Position numbers and translations under genes: made by a program. Source: Algorimicrobium algoritergicola (GTDB lineage Bacteria; Bacteroidota; Bacteroidia; Flavobacteriales; Flavobacteriaceae). From it: a stretch of DNA of 64,000 bases. How positions within the stretch are numbered: position 1 is the first letter of the stretch; the number at the start of each line of letters is the position of its first letter. Below the pieces are notes generated by a model. It searched no databases, had not been told where the DNA came from, and saw only the letters and a program-made list of their open reading frames with translations. Shown here one piece after another: positions 28,645 to 38,643 of the stretch. The stretch is from assembly GCF_008086165.1 (NCBI RefSeq), contig NZ_VSKL01000002.1:1-64000 (forward strand). The letters run 5' to 3'.

Positions 28645-29945
28645 TGGAAGGTTGGAAAGAAGTCAAACTAAATAAACTTACCAAAGTAATTAATGGTTTT
28701 GCTTTTAAATCAAAAGACTTTAGTGATTTAGGTGAAATACCAATTATCAAAATTAAAAGTTTAAAAAATGAAATTCTTATAATAGATGAAAGTGCTAAAG
28801 TTTCTAGTTCTTTTCTTGAGTTGAACAAAAAGTATCATATCAATAAAAATGATATTGTAATTGCATTAACGGGCTCACATATAACGCAGCCGGCATCTGC
28901 TGTAGGTCGTGTAGCAAAATCAAGGCTAAATGAAACACTCTTGTTAAATCAAAGAGTTGGTAAGTTTAAGGTTAATGAAGAAATATGCGACCACGACTTT
29001 TTATTTTATTTTTTGAATTCAGAATATTTCTTTGAAAATATTGGTTTAAGAGCAAGGGGTGGTTCTAATCAAGCAAATATTAGCGGTGGCGATGTTTTAA
29101 GCATTAAAATCAATCTTCCACCACTAAATACCCAACGCAAAATAGCAACCATTTTAACTTCTTATGATGATTTAATAGAAAACAACCTAAAACGCATAAA
29201 ATTATTAGAAGAACAAGCACAACAAACCTATGAAGAGTGGTTTGTGCGTTTTAAGTTTCCTGGTTATGAGGATGTGGCGTTTGATGAGGAAAGTGGTTTG
29301 CCTGTTGGTTGGGAGAAAGTGAAGTTGGTTGAATGTGCTAATTTAGTTATGGGTACAAGTCCTAAATCAGAATTCTATAATAATGAAGAAATTGGATTAC
29401 CATTTCATCAAGGAGTTAAGGATTATGGTTTTAGATTTCCAACAAATTCTTCGTGGTCGACACAAGGAAAAAGATTAGCAGAAGAAGATTTTATTTTGTT
29501 TAGTGTACGCGCACCTGTTGGAAGACTTAATGTAGCAATAGAGAAATTAATTATTGGTCGTGGTTTGGCTTCAATCAACCATAAAAGAGGTTGGAACAGT
29601 TTTCTTTTATATCAACTTCAGAATATTTTTTATGAAGATAATTTAATGGGTGGAGGAGCAATTTACAATTCCGTGACTAAAAAAGATGTTGAAAGAATTG
29701 ACATAATTCAGGCTTCAGAAAAAATTAATATAAAGTTCAATGATTTTGCTTCCAATATTGATAAACAAATTAAAAACTTAACTAAACAAAACCAATATTT
29801 AAAAGAAGCGCGCGATATTTTGTTACCACGTTTGATGAGTGGGATGATAGACCCTTCGGCAAGCTCAGGGCAGGTTGTTGATGGGTTGGAGGTAAATGCA
29901 GGTTTGGGTATAATTGCGGAAGAGAGTGTTAATTATGGAAAATAA
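28641..29945 (+). CDS. hsdS: Type I restriction-modification system, specificity subunit
   Basis: 434 residues with two target-recognition domains (about 1-160 and 225-385) and two conserved helical spacers (NTQRKIATILTSYDDLIENN and KQNQYLKEARDILLPRLMSG), the usual HsdS layout. The TRDs fix a bipartite DNA target that cannot be predicted by eye. After the second spacer the last 24 residues begin with DPSASSGQ, encoded by a palindromic CCCTTCGGCAAGCTCAGGG element (29852-29870), so the tail is probably a later addition by a repeat insertion. Four-base overlap with hsdM. Confidence 0.92.
   Translation: MMEGWKEVKLNKLTKVINGFAFKSKDFSDLGEIPIIKIKSLKNEILIIDESAKVSSSFLELNKKYHINKNDIVIALTGSHITQPASAVGRVAKSRLNETLLLNQRVGKFKVNEEICDHDFLFYFLNSEYFFENIGLRARGGSNQANISGGDVLSIKINLPPLNTQRKIATILTSYDDLIENNLKRIKLLEEQAQQTYEEWFVRFKFPGYEDVAFDEESGLPVGWEKVKLVECANLVMGTSPKSEFYNNEEIGLPFHQGVKDYGFRFPTNSSWSTQGKRLAEEDFILFSVRAPVGRLNVAIEKLIIGRGLASINHKRGWNSFLLYQLQNIFYEDNLMGGGAIYNSVTKKDVERIDIIQASEKINIKFNDFASNIDKQIKNLTKQNQYLKEARDILLPRLMSGMIDPSASSGQVVDGLEVNAGLGIIAEESVNYGK
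29852..29870. repeat. Dispersed palindromic CCTTCGnCAAGCTCAGG-type repeat inside hsdS
   Basis: CCCTTCGGCAAGCTCAGGG has complementary ends (CCCT.../...AGGG with inner CTTCGG/..AAGCTC) and matches the well-known small palindromic repeat found between genes in many bacterial genomes. Here it is read through in frame near the 3' end of hsdS. Confidence 0.6.
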
Positions 29946-30005
29946 AAACAAAACGGAGTAGCCGAAAACCGAGTATAGTAGGCAGTTCTTTAATAAATCG
30001 ATAAT

Positions 30006-30236
30006 ATGGCTTTAAATGTGTATCAGTGCAAAAATTGCAGCATTGCAATTCAAAAAGATTCAACTCCAAGTACTCTTGGGTGTTCGGTAAAAAGTTTTCA
30101 CTCATGGTCTAAACTTGGTGAAGTTGGCACTACAAATTATAGTTGCAAAAAATGCGGTACATTGGTGCAAACCAAGAATACTCCAAGCACATTAGGTTGC
30201 TCTCAAGCTTCCTTTCATTCTTGGACAAAACTTTGA
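30006..30236 (+). CDS. Tandem zinc-ribbon mini-protein inside the hsd operon
   Basis: 76 residues made of two copies of one 35-residue unit: C-x2-C, 15 residues containing TPSTLGC, then FHSW. Each unit offers C, C, C, H as zinc ligands. No signal peptide. It lies 60 bp after hsdS and 15 bp before the first DUF262 gene, on the same strand, so it is most likely part of the defence operon. Function unknown; nucleic-acid or protein contact is plausible. Confidence 0.65.
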   Translation: MALNVYQCKNCSIAIQKDSTPSTLGCSVKSFHSWSKLGEVGTTNYSCKKCGTLVQTKNTPSTLGCSQASFHSWTKL

Positions 30237-30251
30237 TAAAAAATAATTTAA

Positions 30252-32165
30252 ATGAATAATACGATTACACTTTATTCAATTAACGAGCTATTAGAAAAGC
30301 AATTTTATATTCCTGCCTATCAAAGGGGATATCGTTGGAATAAACGGCAGGTTGAAGATTTACTGAATGATATTTATACGTTTTCAGTGAAACAACATAA
30401 AATGGATGGTGAGTTTTATTGTCTGCAACCTATTGTTGTAAAAAAGTATCAGTTAGAAGATAACGAGAAAAACATTAAAGCAACTTGGGAAGTTGTAGAT
30501 GGTCAACAACGCTTAACAACGCTTCGTATTTTACTGTTGTATTTAGTGAGAGAACACCTTAATGGACAAGCTTTGGAAAAAGAATATGGCAAAGCTTTGT
30601 ACACCATAGAATACCAAACGAGAGAAGAAATTTCAGCCTTTTTAGATGAAATACCAATTGGTAATCGTGATAATATAGATTCGTATCATATTTCTAAAGC
30701 TTACGAATATGTCAATAATTGGTTTGATAAGCAAGAAAAACCGCGTTCTGCCAGAGAGTCTATTTTAAACACTTTAGTCCACGATTACAATGATAAAACT
30801 AACTTCAATGGTGTACTTCAAGTTATTTGGTATCAAATAAATAAAGACGAAAATGCTATTGATACGTTTATACGTATTAATCTAGGCAAAATATCCTTAA
30901 CAAATTCAGAACTTATTAAAGCCTTGTTTTTACAAGAGCGCTTTTATGGAACCAATAAAGATGAAAACGAAAATGAAATAGCAAAGCTTAGGCAGTTAGA
31001 GATTGCTAATGATTGGGATAGAATAGAAAACACGTTACAGGATGATGACTTTTGGTGGTTTTTAAACGAATCTGAAAATAAAATCCCAGCGAGAATAGAA
31101 TTTATTTTTGATTTAATATGCGAGGTTGAAAAAAAACAAGATGCTGATTTAATTAAAGAAATTGGTACTGATAGGTATGCTACTTTTAGATTCTTCTATC
31201 AAAAATTAGAGAACACTAAAAATTTTGAATCTTTAAATGATACTTGGAAAATTGTTAAAGATTACTTTTTAACGTTTCAAGAGTGGTATAGCAATCCTGT
31301 TTTATATCATTATATCGGCTTTTTAATTGCTTCAGGAGAATCTCTTGTCAATATAAAATTATATACAGAAAAGGATTTTGAAACATTAGCTATTTTACAA
31401 ACTAAAGATGATATTGAAACATCATTAAAAAAGAGAATTAAAAAACAATTTGAACATCTTAAATGGAAATCTATTCAAAATGAACCGCCGTTTTTAGACT
31501 TATCGTTTAGTGATAAAAACAAAAAAACGATCCGAGAAGTATTGTTACTTTTTAATCTACAATACATGATACAGCAGAGTAAATTTAGGATTGTATTAAC
31601 CAAGTTTCCGTTTAAAGCGTTTAAAGATATTATAGATGAAAATGGAAACCATACAAGCTGGGATGTGGAACATATAGATTCTTTTAATACGAATGGCCTT
31701 AAAAATGAAAAAACAAAGGTAGAGTGGCTTGAAACAGCACTAATTGATATAAAGATAGAAGATGAAGACTTATATAATCAAATAAATACCTTCATAAAGA
31801 ATCCAAAATCTGGCGTCAGTTTTGATGAGATTTATAGTAAAATTATTGCATTAGTAGGCGAGTCTGAAAATGATGAAGAAGTTAAAAATAACATTGGCAA
31901 CCTTACTTTATTAGATGCAGGTACTAATAGAGGCTACGGGAATGCTTTATTCCCTACTAAAAGAAGAAAAATAATAGAGAAAGATACTTTAGGCGTTTTT
32001 ATTCCTATTTGCACAAAAAATTTATTTTTAAAATATTTTGATACCAAAGGAACTTCGCGAACACAATGGTCTTCAGAGGACATTACAACTTACAGAGTTG
32101 TTATAGAAGATACATTAACGGAATTTTTACCAGTAAAACCTCAAATTGTAAGCAGTAATGAATAA
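30252..32165 (+). CDS. DUF262/DUF1524 (GmrSD-like) protein embedded in type I R-M operon
   Basis: 637 residues. N-terminal DUF262 domain with FYIPAYQRGYRW (18-29) and DGQQRLTT (83-90), the DGQQR motif of this nucleotide-using family; C-terminal part with SWDVEHIDSF near 475 and NNIGNLTLLD ... NRGYGNALFPTKRR near 560-580, fitting the His-Me (HNH-like) DUF1524 nuclease. GmrSD enzymes of this kind are type IV restriction factors that cleave modified phage DNA. DUF262 genes (such as rloF) are known as inserts in hsd loci. Overlaps the next gene by 8 bp. Confidence 0.82.
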   Translation: MNNTITLYSINELLEKQFYIPAYQRGYRWNKRQVEDLLNDIYTFSVKQHKMDGEFYCLQPIVVKKYQLEDNEKNIKATWEVVDGQQRLTTLRILLLYLVREHLNGQALEKEYGKALYTIEYQTREEISAFLDEIPIGNRDNIDSYHISKAYEYVNNWFDKQEKPRSARESILNTLVHDYNDKTNFNGVLQVIWYQINKDENAIDTFIRINLGKISLTNSELIKALFLQERFYGTNKDENENEIAKLRQLEIANDWDRIENTLQDDDFWWFLNESENKIPARIEFIFDLICEVEKKQDADLIKEIGTDRYATFRFFYQKLENTKNFESLNDTWKIVKDYFLTFQEWYSNPVLYHYIGFLIASGESLVNIKLYTEKDFETLAILQTKDDIETSLKKRIKKQFEHLKWKSIQNEPPFLDLSFSDKNKKTIREVLLLFNLQYMIQQSKFRIVLTKFPFKAFKDIIDENGNHTSWDVEHIDSFNTNGLKNEKTKVEWLETALIDIKIEDEDLYNQINTFIKNPKSGVSFDEIYSKIIALVGESENDEEVKNNIGNLTLLDAGTNRGYGNALFPTKRRKIIEKDTLGVFIPICTKNLFLKYFDTKGTSRTQWSSEDITTYRVVIEDTLTEFLPVKPQIVSSNE

Positions 32166-34611
32166 GTATAATTTTTTAAACTTGTTATCCGAAACTATTA
32201 TCATAGAAAGTTTAGCTGAAGATAAAGTGTATGCTTTTGATGGTATTCAAATCCCAATGATCCAAAGAGATTATGCACATGGACGCGAAGGAGCAAGTGA
32301 GATACGAAAACGGTTTTTGAACTCAATTTTTGAAGCTTTAGATAAAAATAAAGCTCTAGAGCTCGATTTTATTTATGGGTCGATTAAGCAATTAGATGAT
32401 AAGGATTATTTTATACCACTAGATGGCCAGCAACGTTTAACAACTTTGTTTTTATTGTATTGGTATATTGGGAATAGAGAGTTAGATGCAGAGCAGAGTT
32501 TAGAGCTTAACAATAAACTTAAAAACTTTACCTATGCAACAAGAGCAACTGCTCGAGGTTTTTGCAACAAGTTGTGTGAAATAAATTTAAGTTTTAAGCA
32601 AAGACCCAGCGATGAAATTAGGAATTCAACTTGGTATTTTGCAATTTTTGAAAAAGACCCAACAGTTAAGTCTATGCTAGTGATGTTGGATACTATTCAT
32701 GAAAAATATCAATTAAGCAATGAGGCTTTATTTTCAAATTTATCAAATTTAACATTTTATATACTTCCTTTGGATGGTTTTGAACTGTCTGATGAATTGT
32801 ATATAAAAATGAATGCAAGAGGGAAGCAACTATCAGATTATGAAAATTTTAAAGCAGATTTAATAAATTGGCTTAAAGATGATAAAAACCCAGATAGTTC
32901 TAAATATCAAGAAATGGTGCATCATCATAAGCAAGATATGCCATATTATTTAAGGTTTGCCACAAAATTAGATACAGATTGGACTAATATCTTTTGGGAA
33001 TTATGTGTGGTAGAATTAGATAGTAATGAAGATAAAAATAATGATGAAGGTGAAAACAACGATGAAAATAAAGCTATTGTAGACCCCTATTTTCAAAGGT
33101 TTTGGAATAGATATTTGCTAAATGCTTTTATAGTTAAGAATAAAGAAATTAACACTATTGAAAAAACAGCCTTTTTTATTAAGTTTTATGGCAAGGAAGG
33201 TGAAGACGCTTCAATGTCTTATGATAATTTTGATTTGCATCAATCGATATTTAAACAACAGAGTGTAATTAAAGAATCAGAAAAAGTGTTAGATGCACTT
33301 TCTAAAAATTATAGTAACCTTAAAGATTGTATATACCCTTCATGGAGCAAAGAAGATAATTGGAGTTTATTTACTGAAGTAATAAATCAACGTCAGCGTA
33401 TTTTATTTTATGGAATTACCATATATCTCGAAAAAAACGAATTCAATATTGATAAATTTAAGAATTGGATGCGTGTGGTTTGGAATATTATTATAGATCC
33501 TGATATTAGAACTATTCCTAATATGATTAATGCCATGAGATTAGTACATAAACTTTCAAATGGTTCAGATAACATCTATCAATACTTAATTGAAGATGAA
33601 GTTATAGACATAATTGATAATTCAACCCTTAAATCTCAATTATTAGAAGAAAGATTAAAATCTCAATTAATTTTATCGAATGATAAGTGGGAGCAAGAAA
33701 TAATAAAAGCAGAGAGCCATTCAATGTTTACTGGTAATATTGGTTTTTTGATAAACGACAGTATTACTATATCAGAATTCAAATCTAAATTTGAAATAGC
33801 GAAAACTCTTTTTAATAGTAGTGGATCTAATAATGAGTATTATAAAGAGCATCTCATCATGCGTTCTGTCTTAAGTCAAATTAAGAAATGGTCAACTTTA
33901 CAGGGCTTTGATTTTGCAGATGCACATTTCAATTGGCAATTTTTACTCAGAAAAAAAGATTGGATTGGAGAAATAATTAATAGTTATTCTACATATGAAT
34001 CAACAGAGAAGCTTAAAGAATATTTAGAGGAATTAGTTAGCTTAGATTCTAGTATAGAAAGCTGGAGTGACGAAGAAGAAGCCGCTTTAAGAGCTAAAAA
34101 TGCGCATAGAAGTTTTTATTACAATGGTAAGTTTCATACTTGGTTACAAAATAGTAAAGCTATAAGTTCTAAATGGTGGGAATATCATTTCTATGTGCAC
34201 AGACCCAGAAGTCATAATGATTGGGTAATGATTGATGTTAAAAGAAATGATATAGTTAGTCGTTTAATAGAAGATTATGATTTTGAAACAGATCAAGATT
34301 GTAATGGAACTAATTACTATGCAGGTTTTAAAATTGAGTTGTATAAAATTTATGAAGATTATACTTTAGAGGTAATATTGGATAGTTATGGGGATTTAAA
34401 AATAGGATTTTCAAGAGCTAAAAAAGATTTTAAAGAAGAGTTTGATATTATTGATGAAGACATCGAAAACGATATTTTTTATATTAAAGAATATGATTAT
34501 GATGACGTCATTACTGATGAAGATGTGACAAACTTCATGTTTACAATTAAAGATGAAATATTTTCTGAAACTAATGACAAAAGTGTTTTTTATAAAATTA
34601 AGAATCTATGA
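32158..34611 (+). CDS. Second DUF262-domain protein in the operon
   Basis: 817 residues. DUF262 motifs IPMIQRDYAHGR (32-43), FIYGSIK and LDGQQRLTTLFLL (88-100), then MNARGKQLSDYENFKADL, which is typical of the family. The long C-terminal half has no HNH motif that I can see; it ends in an acidic region with many Asp and Tyr. Overlaps the first DUF262 gene (8 bp) and hsdR (4 bp), which implies coupled translation and a joint function. Confidence 0.8.
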   Translation: MNKYNFLNLLSETIIIESLAEDKVYAFDGIQIPMIQRDYAHGREGASEIRKRFLNSIFEALDKNKALELDFIYGSIKQLDDKDYFIPLDGQQRLTTLFLLYWYIGNRELDAEQSLELNNKLKNFTYATRATARGFCNKLCEINLSFKQRPSDEIRNSTWYFAIFEKDPTVKSMLVMLDTIHEKYQLSNEALFSNLSNLTFYILPLDGFELSDELYIKMNARGKQLSDYENFKADLINWLKDDKNPDSSKYQEMVHHHKQDMPYYLRFATKLDTDWTNIFWELCVVELDSNEDKNNDEGENNDENKAIVDPYFQRFWNRYLLNAFIVKNKEINTIEKTAFFIKFYGKEGEDASMSYDNFDLHQSIFKQQSVIKESEKVLDALSKNYSNLKDCIYPSWSKEDNWSLFTEVINQRQRILFYGITIYLEKNEFNIDKFKNWMRVVWNIIIDPDIRTIPNMINAMRLVHKLSNGSDNIYQYLIEDEVIDIIDNSTLKSQLLEERLKSQLILSNDKWEQEIIKAESHSMFTGNIGFLINDSITISEFKSKFEIAKTLFNSSGSNNEYYKEHLIMRSVLSQIKKWSTLQGFDFADAHFNWQFLLRKKDWIGEIINSYSTYESTEKLKEYLEELVSLDSSIESWSDEEEAALRAKNAHRSFYYNGKFHTWLQNSKAISSKWWEYHFYVHRPRSHNDWVMIDVKRNDIVSRLIEDYDFETDQDCNGTNYYAGFKIELYKIYEDYTLEVILDSYGDLKIGFSRAKKDFKEEFDIIDEDIENDIFYIKEYDYDDVITDEDVTNFMFTIKDEIFSETNDKSVFYKIKNL

Positions 34612-37600
34612 GCTACGAATATTCAGAAGACGGTTTAATAGAATTGGCAACCCAAGAGGTTTTAGAAGAATTGGGTTGGTCTGTGGTTTCCGCATGGAAA
34701 AAAGAATCTTTTGGAGAAAAAGGTTTATTAGGTAGAGAAGATAAAAGCGAGGTGGTATTAACACGTTATTTACTGCAAGCGCTTAAAAAATTAAACCCAA
34801 ACCATCCAGAATTAGCCTATCAGCAAGCTGTTGATAGAATCACACAAAACGTAGCAGACCAAACTTTGGGCAGCATCAATAAAGAAAAAAGTGACTTACT
34901 TAAAAATGGGGTTCCTGTTAGTTATACCAATGATGAAGGCGAGCTTATAAAAACCAAGCTCAGCGTTTTCAATTTTAATAAGTATAAAGACAATCACTTT
35001 TTGGCAGTACGCCAATTAGAAGTTTTAGGAGAGCTCTATTTAAGACGACCAGATGTTATTGGTTTTGTAAACGGCATTCCGCTTGTGTTTTTTGAGTTGA
35101 AAGCCCACCATCAAGATTTACGTCATGCGTATTCAGATAATTTAAAGGATTATAAAGACACCATTCCACAGGTTTTTCATAACAATGCATTTGTCATTTT
35201 AAGTAATGGTATGGATGCCAAAGTAGGAACCATTACCAGCCCATACAAGTATTTTCTAGACTGGAAACGTATTGAAGAAGCTGAAGAGGGCGAAGTCAGT
35301 TTAGATACCATGCTTCGAGGTACTTGTGATAAAAAGCGCTTGATGGATATTTTTGAGAACTTCTTATTATTTGACGATTCTCATGGCGATGTGGTGAAAT
35401 TAATGGCTAAAAACCACCAATATATTGGCGTTAACAAAGTCATTGGAAATGTAAACAATATTGAAGATTTAGAAGGGAAGTTGGGTGTGTTTTGGCATAC
35501 GCAAGGTTCTGGAAAATCATATTCCATGGTGTTTTTGTGCGAGAAGATTCACAGAAAGTTAGGGGGTTCATACACGTTTTTAATTGCTGTAGATAGAACG
35601 GAGTTGGAAAATCAGTTATATGATACCTTCTCTGGGGTTGGTGTGGTTAATGATAAAAATGTGATTGCCGGAAAGAAGAAAGGCATGACAGGCCGTGAGC
35701 ATTTACGGGAGTTATTAGCTGAAAATCACCGCTATGTCTTTACGTTGATTCATAAATTCTCTATAGTCCCGAAATTAGAAAGTGAATATCCTTTAATTAC
35801 GAATCGTAAAAACGTGATCGTTATTAGTGATGAAGCGCATAGAACCCAATCAGGAACTTACGCGCGAAATATGCGTTTTCATGGTTTACCAAATGCGTCT
35901 TATTTAGGATTTACGGGAACACCCATTATTAAAGAAGAGGAGGAGTTAACTAAAAATATTTTTGGTGAATATGTGTCGGTTTACGATTTTAAGCGTGCTA
36001 TTGAAGATGAAGCCACTCTGCCGCTGCGTTATTTAAATCGTGGTGAAAAGCTGGACATTACCAATCCCGAATTGGACGAGAAAATGGCTGACGTTTTTGA
36101 AAATGAAGATTTGGACGATGACCAAAAGAAGAAATTAGAATATTTATTTAGTAGGGATTATCCTGTTTTAACAGCGCAAGCACGATTAGATGCTATTGCT
36201 AAAGATTTGGTTTGGCATTTTAACGAACGTGGGTATCAAGGTAAAGCTATGTATGTGGCTCTGGATAAACCAACGGCTGTAAGAATGTATCAGCTTATTA
36301 TGAAATATTGGCCTGACTATTTACAAGAATTGGAAACGCGTATTAAAAACGCCGAGGACCAACAAGAAGCGCAGGAGTTAAGGCGCAAGTATAATAAGGT
36401 TAAGGAAACCGAAGTTTGTGTGGTAGTAAGTAGCGAGCAAAATGAAGTAGATAAATTCAAAAAAATGAATTTAGATATTGAAGTGCATCGCCGAAAAATT
36501 GTAGAACGGAATTTAGAAAAGGAATTTAAAGATGAAGAAAATCCATTCCGTTTAGCCATTGTTTGTGCCATGTGGATTACAGGTTTTGACGCACCTTGTG
36601 TTTCTACCGTATATCTTGATAAACCAATAAAAGGGCATACATTAATGCAAACCATAGCAAGAGCAAATCGTGTGTATGACGATGAAAAGGAAAATGGTTT
36701 AATTGTAGATTATGGTAATGTTTATAAACAATTGGAACACGCATATTCTATTTATGGCGAAGGTGGTAAATCTGGAGGGAAAGGAAAACCAACAGGAAGT
36801 CCTGTAGAGCCTTTAAAAAATGTTGAGGTAGAATTGAAACAAGCTATTCAAGATGTCAAAGCCTATTTAAAGGAATTGAATTTTTCACTTCAAGAATTGA
36901 AAGACGCAAAACCTATGTCCAAAATAGCTAAAATTAAGGATGCTGTGGATTCTGTTTGTTTAAATGAAACCACCAGAACCACCTTTGAAATGATGGCTCG
37001 TAATGTGTTTAGAAAATATAAAGCTTTGTTTCCTTCCGACACCTTAAAGAAACACGTGTCAGATTTTAATGCTATTGAAGCCATTTACACGGCATTGAAT
37101 CAGAATGTCAAGGCTGCTGATGTCACACAAATTATCATGGACTTACAAGCCATCGTAAGTGATAGCATTATTATTCAAGATTCAGGTGTTAAAGAACCAC
37201 AGGATGATGTTTATGTCGATTTATCATCATTAGATTTTGATAAGCTACGTGCAGCTTTCGCAAAAACACCACGCAAAAATACGTTGGTTTTTAATTTACA
37301 AAATGCGATTGAACAGCGTTTAGAACAGATGCTAAAGGAAAATCCGCTACGTATTGAATTTTACGACCGTTACAAAGAAATCATAGATGTATACAATAAT
37401 GGGAAAAACTTGGAGGACACCATAAAAGCTTTTAATAATCTAAATACTTTTATTCAAGATTTATCATTTGAAGAACAACGTGTGGTACGTGAGGAATTAA
37501 ACGACCAAGAAACACTTGCTATTTTTGATTTGCTAAAAGAGGGTAAAGAATTGTCCACTAAAGAACTAAAAGCTGTTAAGAAAGTTGCTTCTAAAACCTT

Positions 37601-37817
37601 GGAGGCTTTAAAGTCTGAAAAACTTAAGATTGATAATTGGCGTGACAGTAGACAAATAAAAGCACAAGTTAAAAGTGCTATTTATGATAATCTGTTATAC
37701 TTGCCACAAGACTTTTATTCCGATGAAGAAGTAGGCATCAAAACAGCCAATGTGTATCAACATATTTATTCTAATTATTATGGTGGAGGGAAGAGTGTTT
37801 ATGCCCAAGCTGTTTAA
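34608..37817 (+). CDS. hsdR: Type I restriction-modification system, endonuclease/translocase subunit
   Basis: 1069 residues. N-terminal nuclease with Asp149 and FELK (Glu163, Lys165); translocase with Walker A HTQGSGKS (297-304), DEAH box ISDEAH (406-411), LGFTGTP and motif VI QTIARANRVY; helical C-terminal domain binding HsdM. Cuts unmodified DNA at a distance after ATP-driven translocation. The ATG overlaps the upstream stop by 4 bp. Last gene of the six-gene operon; it converges with the lipoprotein gene at 37843 with only 25 bp between. Confidence 0.95.
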   Translation: MSYEYSEDGLIELATQEVLEELGWSVVSAWKKESFGEKGLLGREDKSEVVLTRYLLQALKKLNPNHPELAYQQAVDRITQNVADQTLGSINKEKSDLLKNGVPVSYTNDEGELIKTKLSVFNFNKYKDNHFLAVRQLEVLGELYLRRPDVIGFVNGIPLVFFELKAHHQDLRHAYSDNLKDYKDTIPQVFHNNAFVILSNGMDAKVGTITSPYKYFLDWKRIEEAEEGEVSLDTMLRGTCDKKRLMDIFENFLLFDDSHGDVVKLMAKNHQYIGVNKVIGNVNNIEDLEGKLGVFWHTQGSGKSYSMVFLCEKIHRKLGGSYTFLIAVDRTELENQLYDTFSGVGVVNDKNVIAGKKKGMTGREHLRELLAENHRYVFTLIHKFSIVPKLESEYPLITNRKNVIVISDEAHRTQSGTYARNMRFHGLPNASYLGFTGTPIIKEEEELTKNIFGEYVSVYDFKRAIEDEATLPLRYLNRGEKLDITNPELDEKMADVFENEDLDDDQKKKLEYLFSRDYPVLTAQARLDAIAKDLVWHFNERGYQGKAMYVALDKPTAVRMYQLIMKYWPDYLQELETRIKNAEDQQEAQELRRKYNKVKETEVCVVVSSEQNEVDKFKKMNLDIEVHRRKIVERNLEKEFKDEENPFRLAIVCAMWITGFDAPCVSTVYLDKPIKGHTLMQTIARANRVYDDEKENGLIVDYGNVYKQLEHAYSIYGEGGKSGGKGKPTGSPVEPLKNVEVELKQAIQDVKAYLKELNFSLQELKDAKPMSKIAKIKDAVDSVCLNETTRTTFEMMARNVFRKYKALFPSDTLKKHVSDFNAIEAIYTALNQNVKAADVTQIIMDLQAIVSDSIIIQDSGVKEPQDDVYVDLSSLDFDKLRAAFAKTPRKNTLVFNLQNAIEQRLEQMLKENPLRIEFYDRYKEIIDVYNNGKNLEDTIKAFNNLNTFIQDLSFEEQRVVREELNDQETLAIFDLLKEGKELSTKELKAVKKVASKTLEALKSEKLKIDNWRDSRQIKAQVKSAIYDNLLYLPQDFYSDEEVGIKTANVYQHIYSNYYGGGKSVYAQAV

Positions 37818-37842
37818 TAAACATCAAGCGATTTTTTAAGTT

Positions 37843-38397
37843 CTAATATCCATACTTCCCTTTCTTTCTTAAAAATGAAGAAACTGAATATGTAGAGATT
37901 GCTTTGTAAACTTCTGAACTCATTTGGGTCTTTCCGTTATATTCGAAATTCATTGTCTCATTATCATAACCGACTATTCTAATTAACTCATTCATTTCAG
38001 TAGTTGTGCTATGTATCTGAAAACCATATTCATCAAGAAAATTTATAGAAAGACCACCTCCACTATATTTTTCTCTTAAATCATTCAGCCCTTCAATTTC
38101 CATTTTGAAATATAAAATATCTCCCCTATAGACGGCTGTTAAATTAGAGCTTGCACCTTTCTTAACATAGTCAAGGCCAATTTCTCCATAGTTTTTAAGT
38201 TTAGGGTTTAATACCGTGGATTTTGTAATAGTGTCCGTTTTTAAATTACCAAGTTCTGTGATTTCATTGTCAATTATACGGAATACTTTTTCCTGATGGA
38301 CAAAAGTGTTTTGGCCAACTTGAGTCGTTTTAGTTGTAGTATCTCCACATGAGGTCAATAATGCAATTACAGAAAATCCTAAAATTAAATTTTTCAT
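37843..38397 (-). CDS. Lipoprotein of unknown function
   Basis: 184 residues. Lipoprotein signal IALLTSC (Cys17). The mature part is a beta-rich domain (NLTAVYRGDILYFKMEIEGL, ... SINFLDEYGFQI, ... TMNFEYNGKTQMS) with an EYxF region and a short basic tail; no family recognised. It is the last gene of a minus-strand group of five (37843-40002) with gaps of 3-32 bp. Confidence 0.55.
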   Translation of the reverse strand: MKNLILGFSVIALLTSCGDTTTKTTQVGQNTFVHQEKVFRIIDNEITELGNLKTDTITKSTVLNPKLKNYGEIGLDYVKKGASSNLTAVYRGDILYFKMEIEGLNDLREKYSGGGLSINFLDEYGFQIHSTTTEMNELIRIVGYDNETMNFEYNGKTQMSSEVYKAISTYSVSSFLRKKGKYGY

Positions 38398-38429
38398 AAC
38401 AACTTGTTTTTAGTATGTGTTTATTACTA

Positions 38430-38636
38430 TTATTTATCGTTTATTTCCAGATTTTCATCCCACTTCATAACTGGTTTCATACAATGAATCCAAATCATTG
38501 CTATAATTGGTGATACAAACCCAAAAAAGCCCCAGCCTCCTGTGCTACGGTTAAGTTCTTTTGCTTTGTTTACACAAACAAGTACTCCAACAATTCTTAA
38601 AATTAGGATTACTATTACTACGCCTCCTTGTTCCAT
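38430..38636 (-). CDS. Small membrane protein
   Basis: 68 residues with two hydrophobic segments (GGVVIVILILRIVGVLVCV and WGFFGFVSPIIAMIWIHCM) around a short polar turn (NKAKELNRSTGG). No family recognised. Sits 7 bp after the J-domain-like gene on the same strand. Confidence 0.55.
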   Translation of the reverse strand: MEQGGVVIVILILRIVGVLVCVNKAKELNRSTGGWGFFGFVSPIIAMIWIHCMKPVMKWDENLEINDK

Positions 38637-38643
38637 TCTTATG

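Noticed and set aside
27064-37817. BREX or DISARM system
   Set aside because: No PglZ, BrxC-like ATPase or DrmA/B genes; the set is a type I R-M operon with DUF262 inserts.
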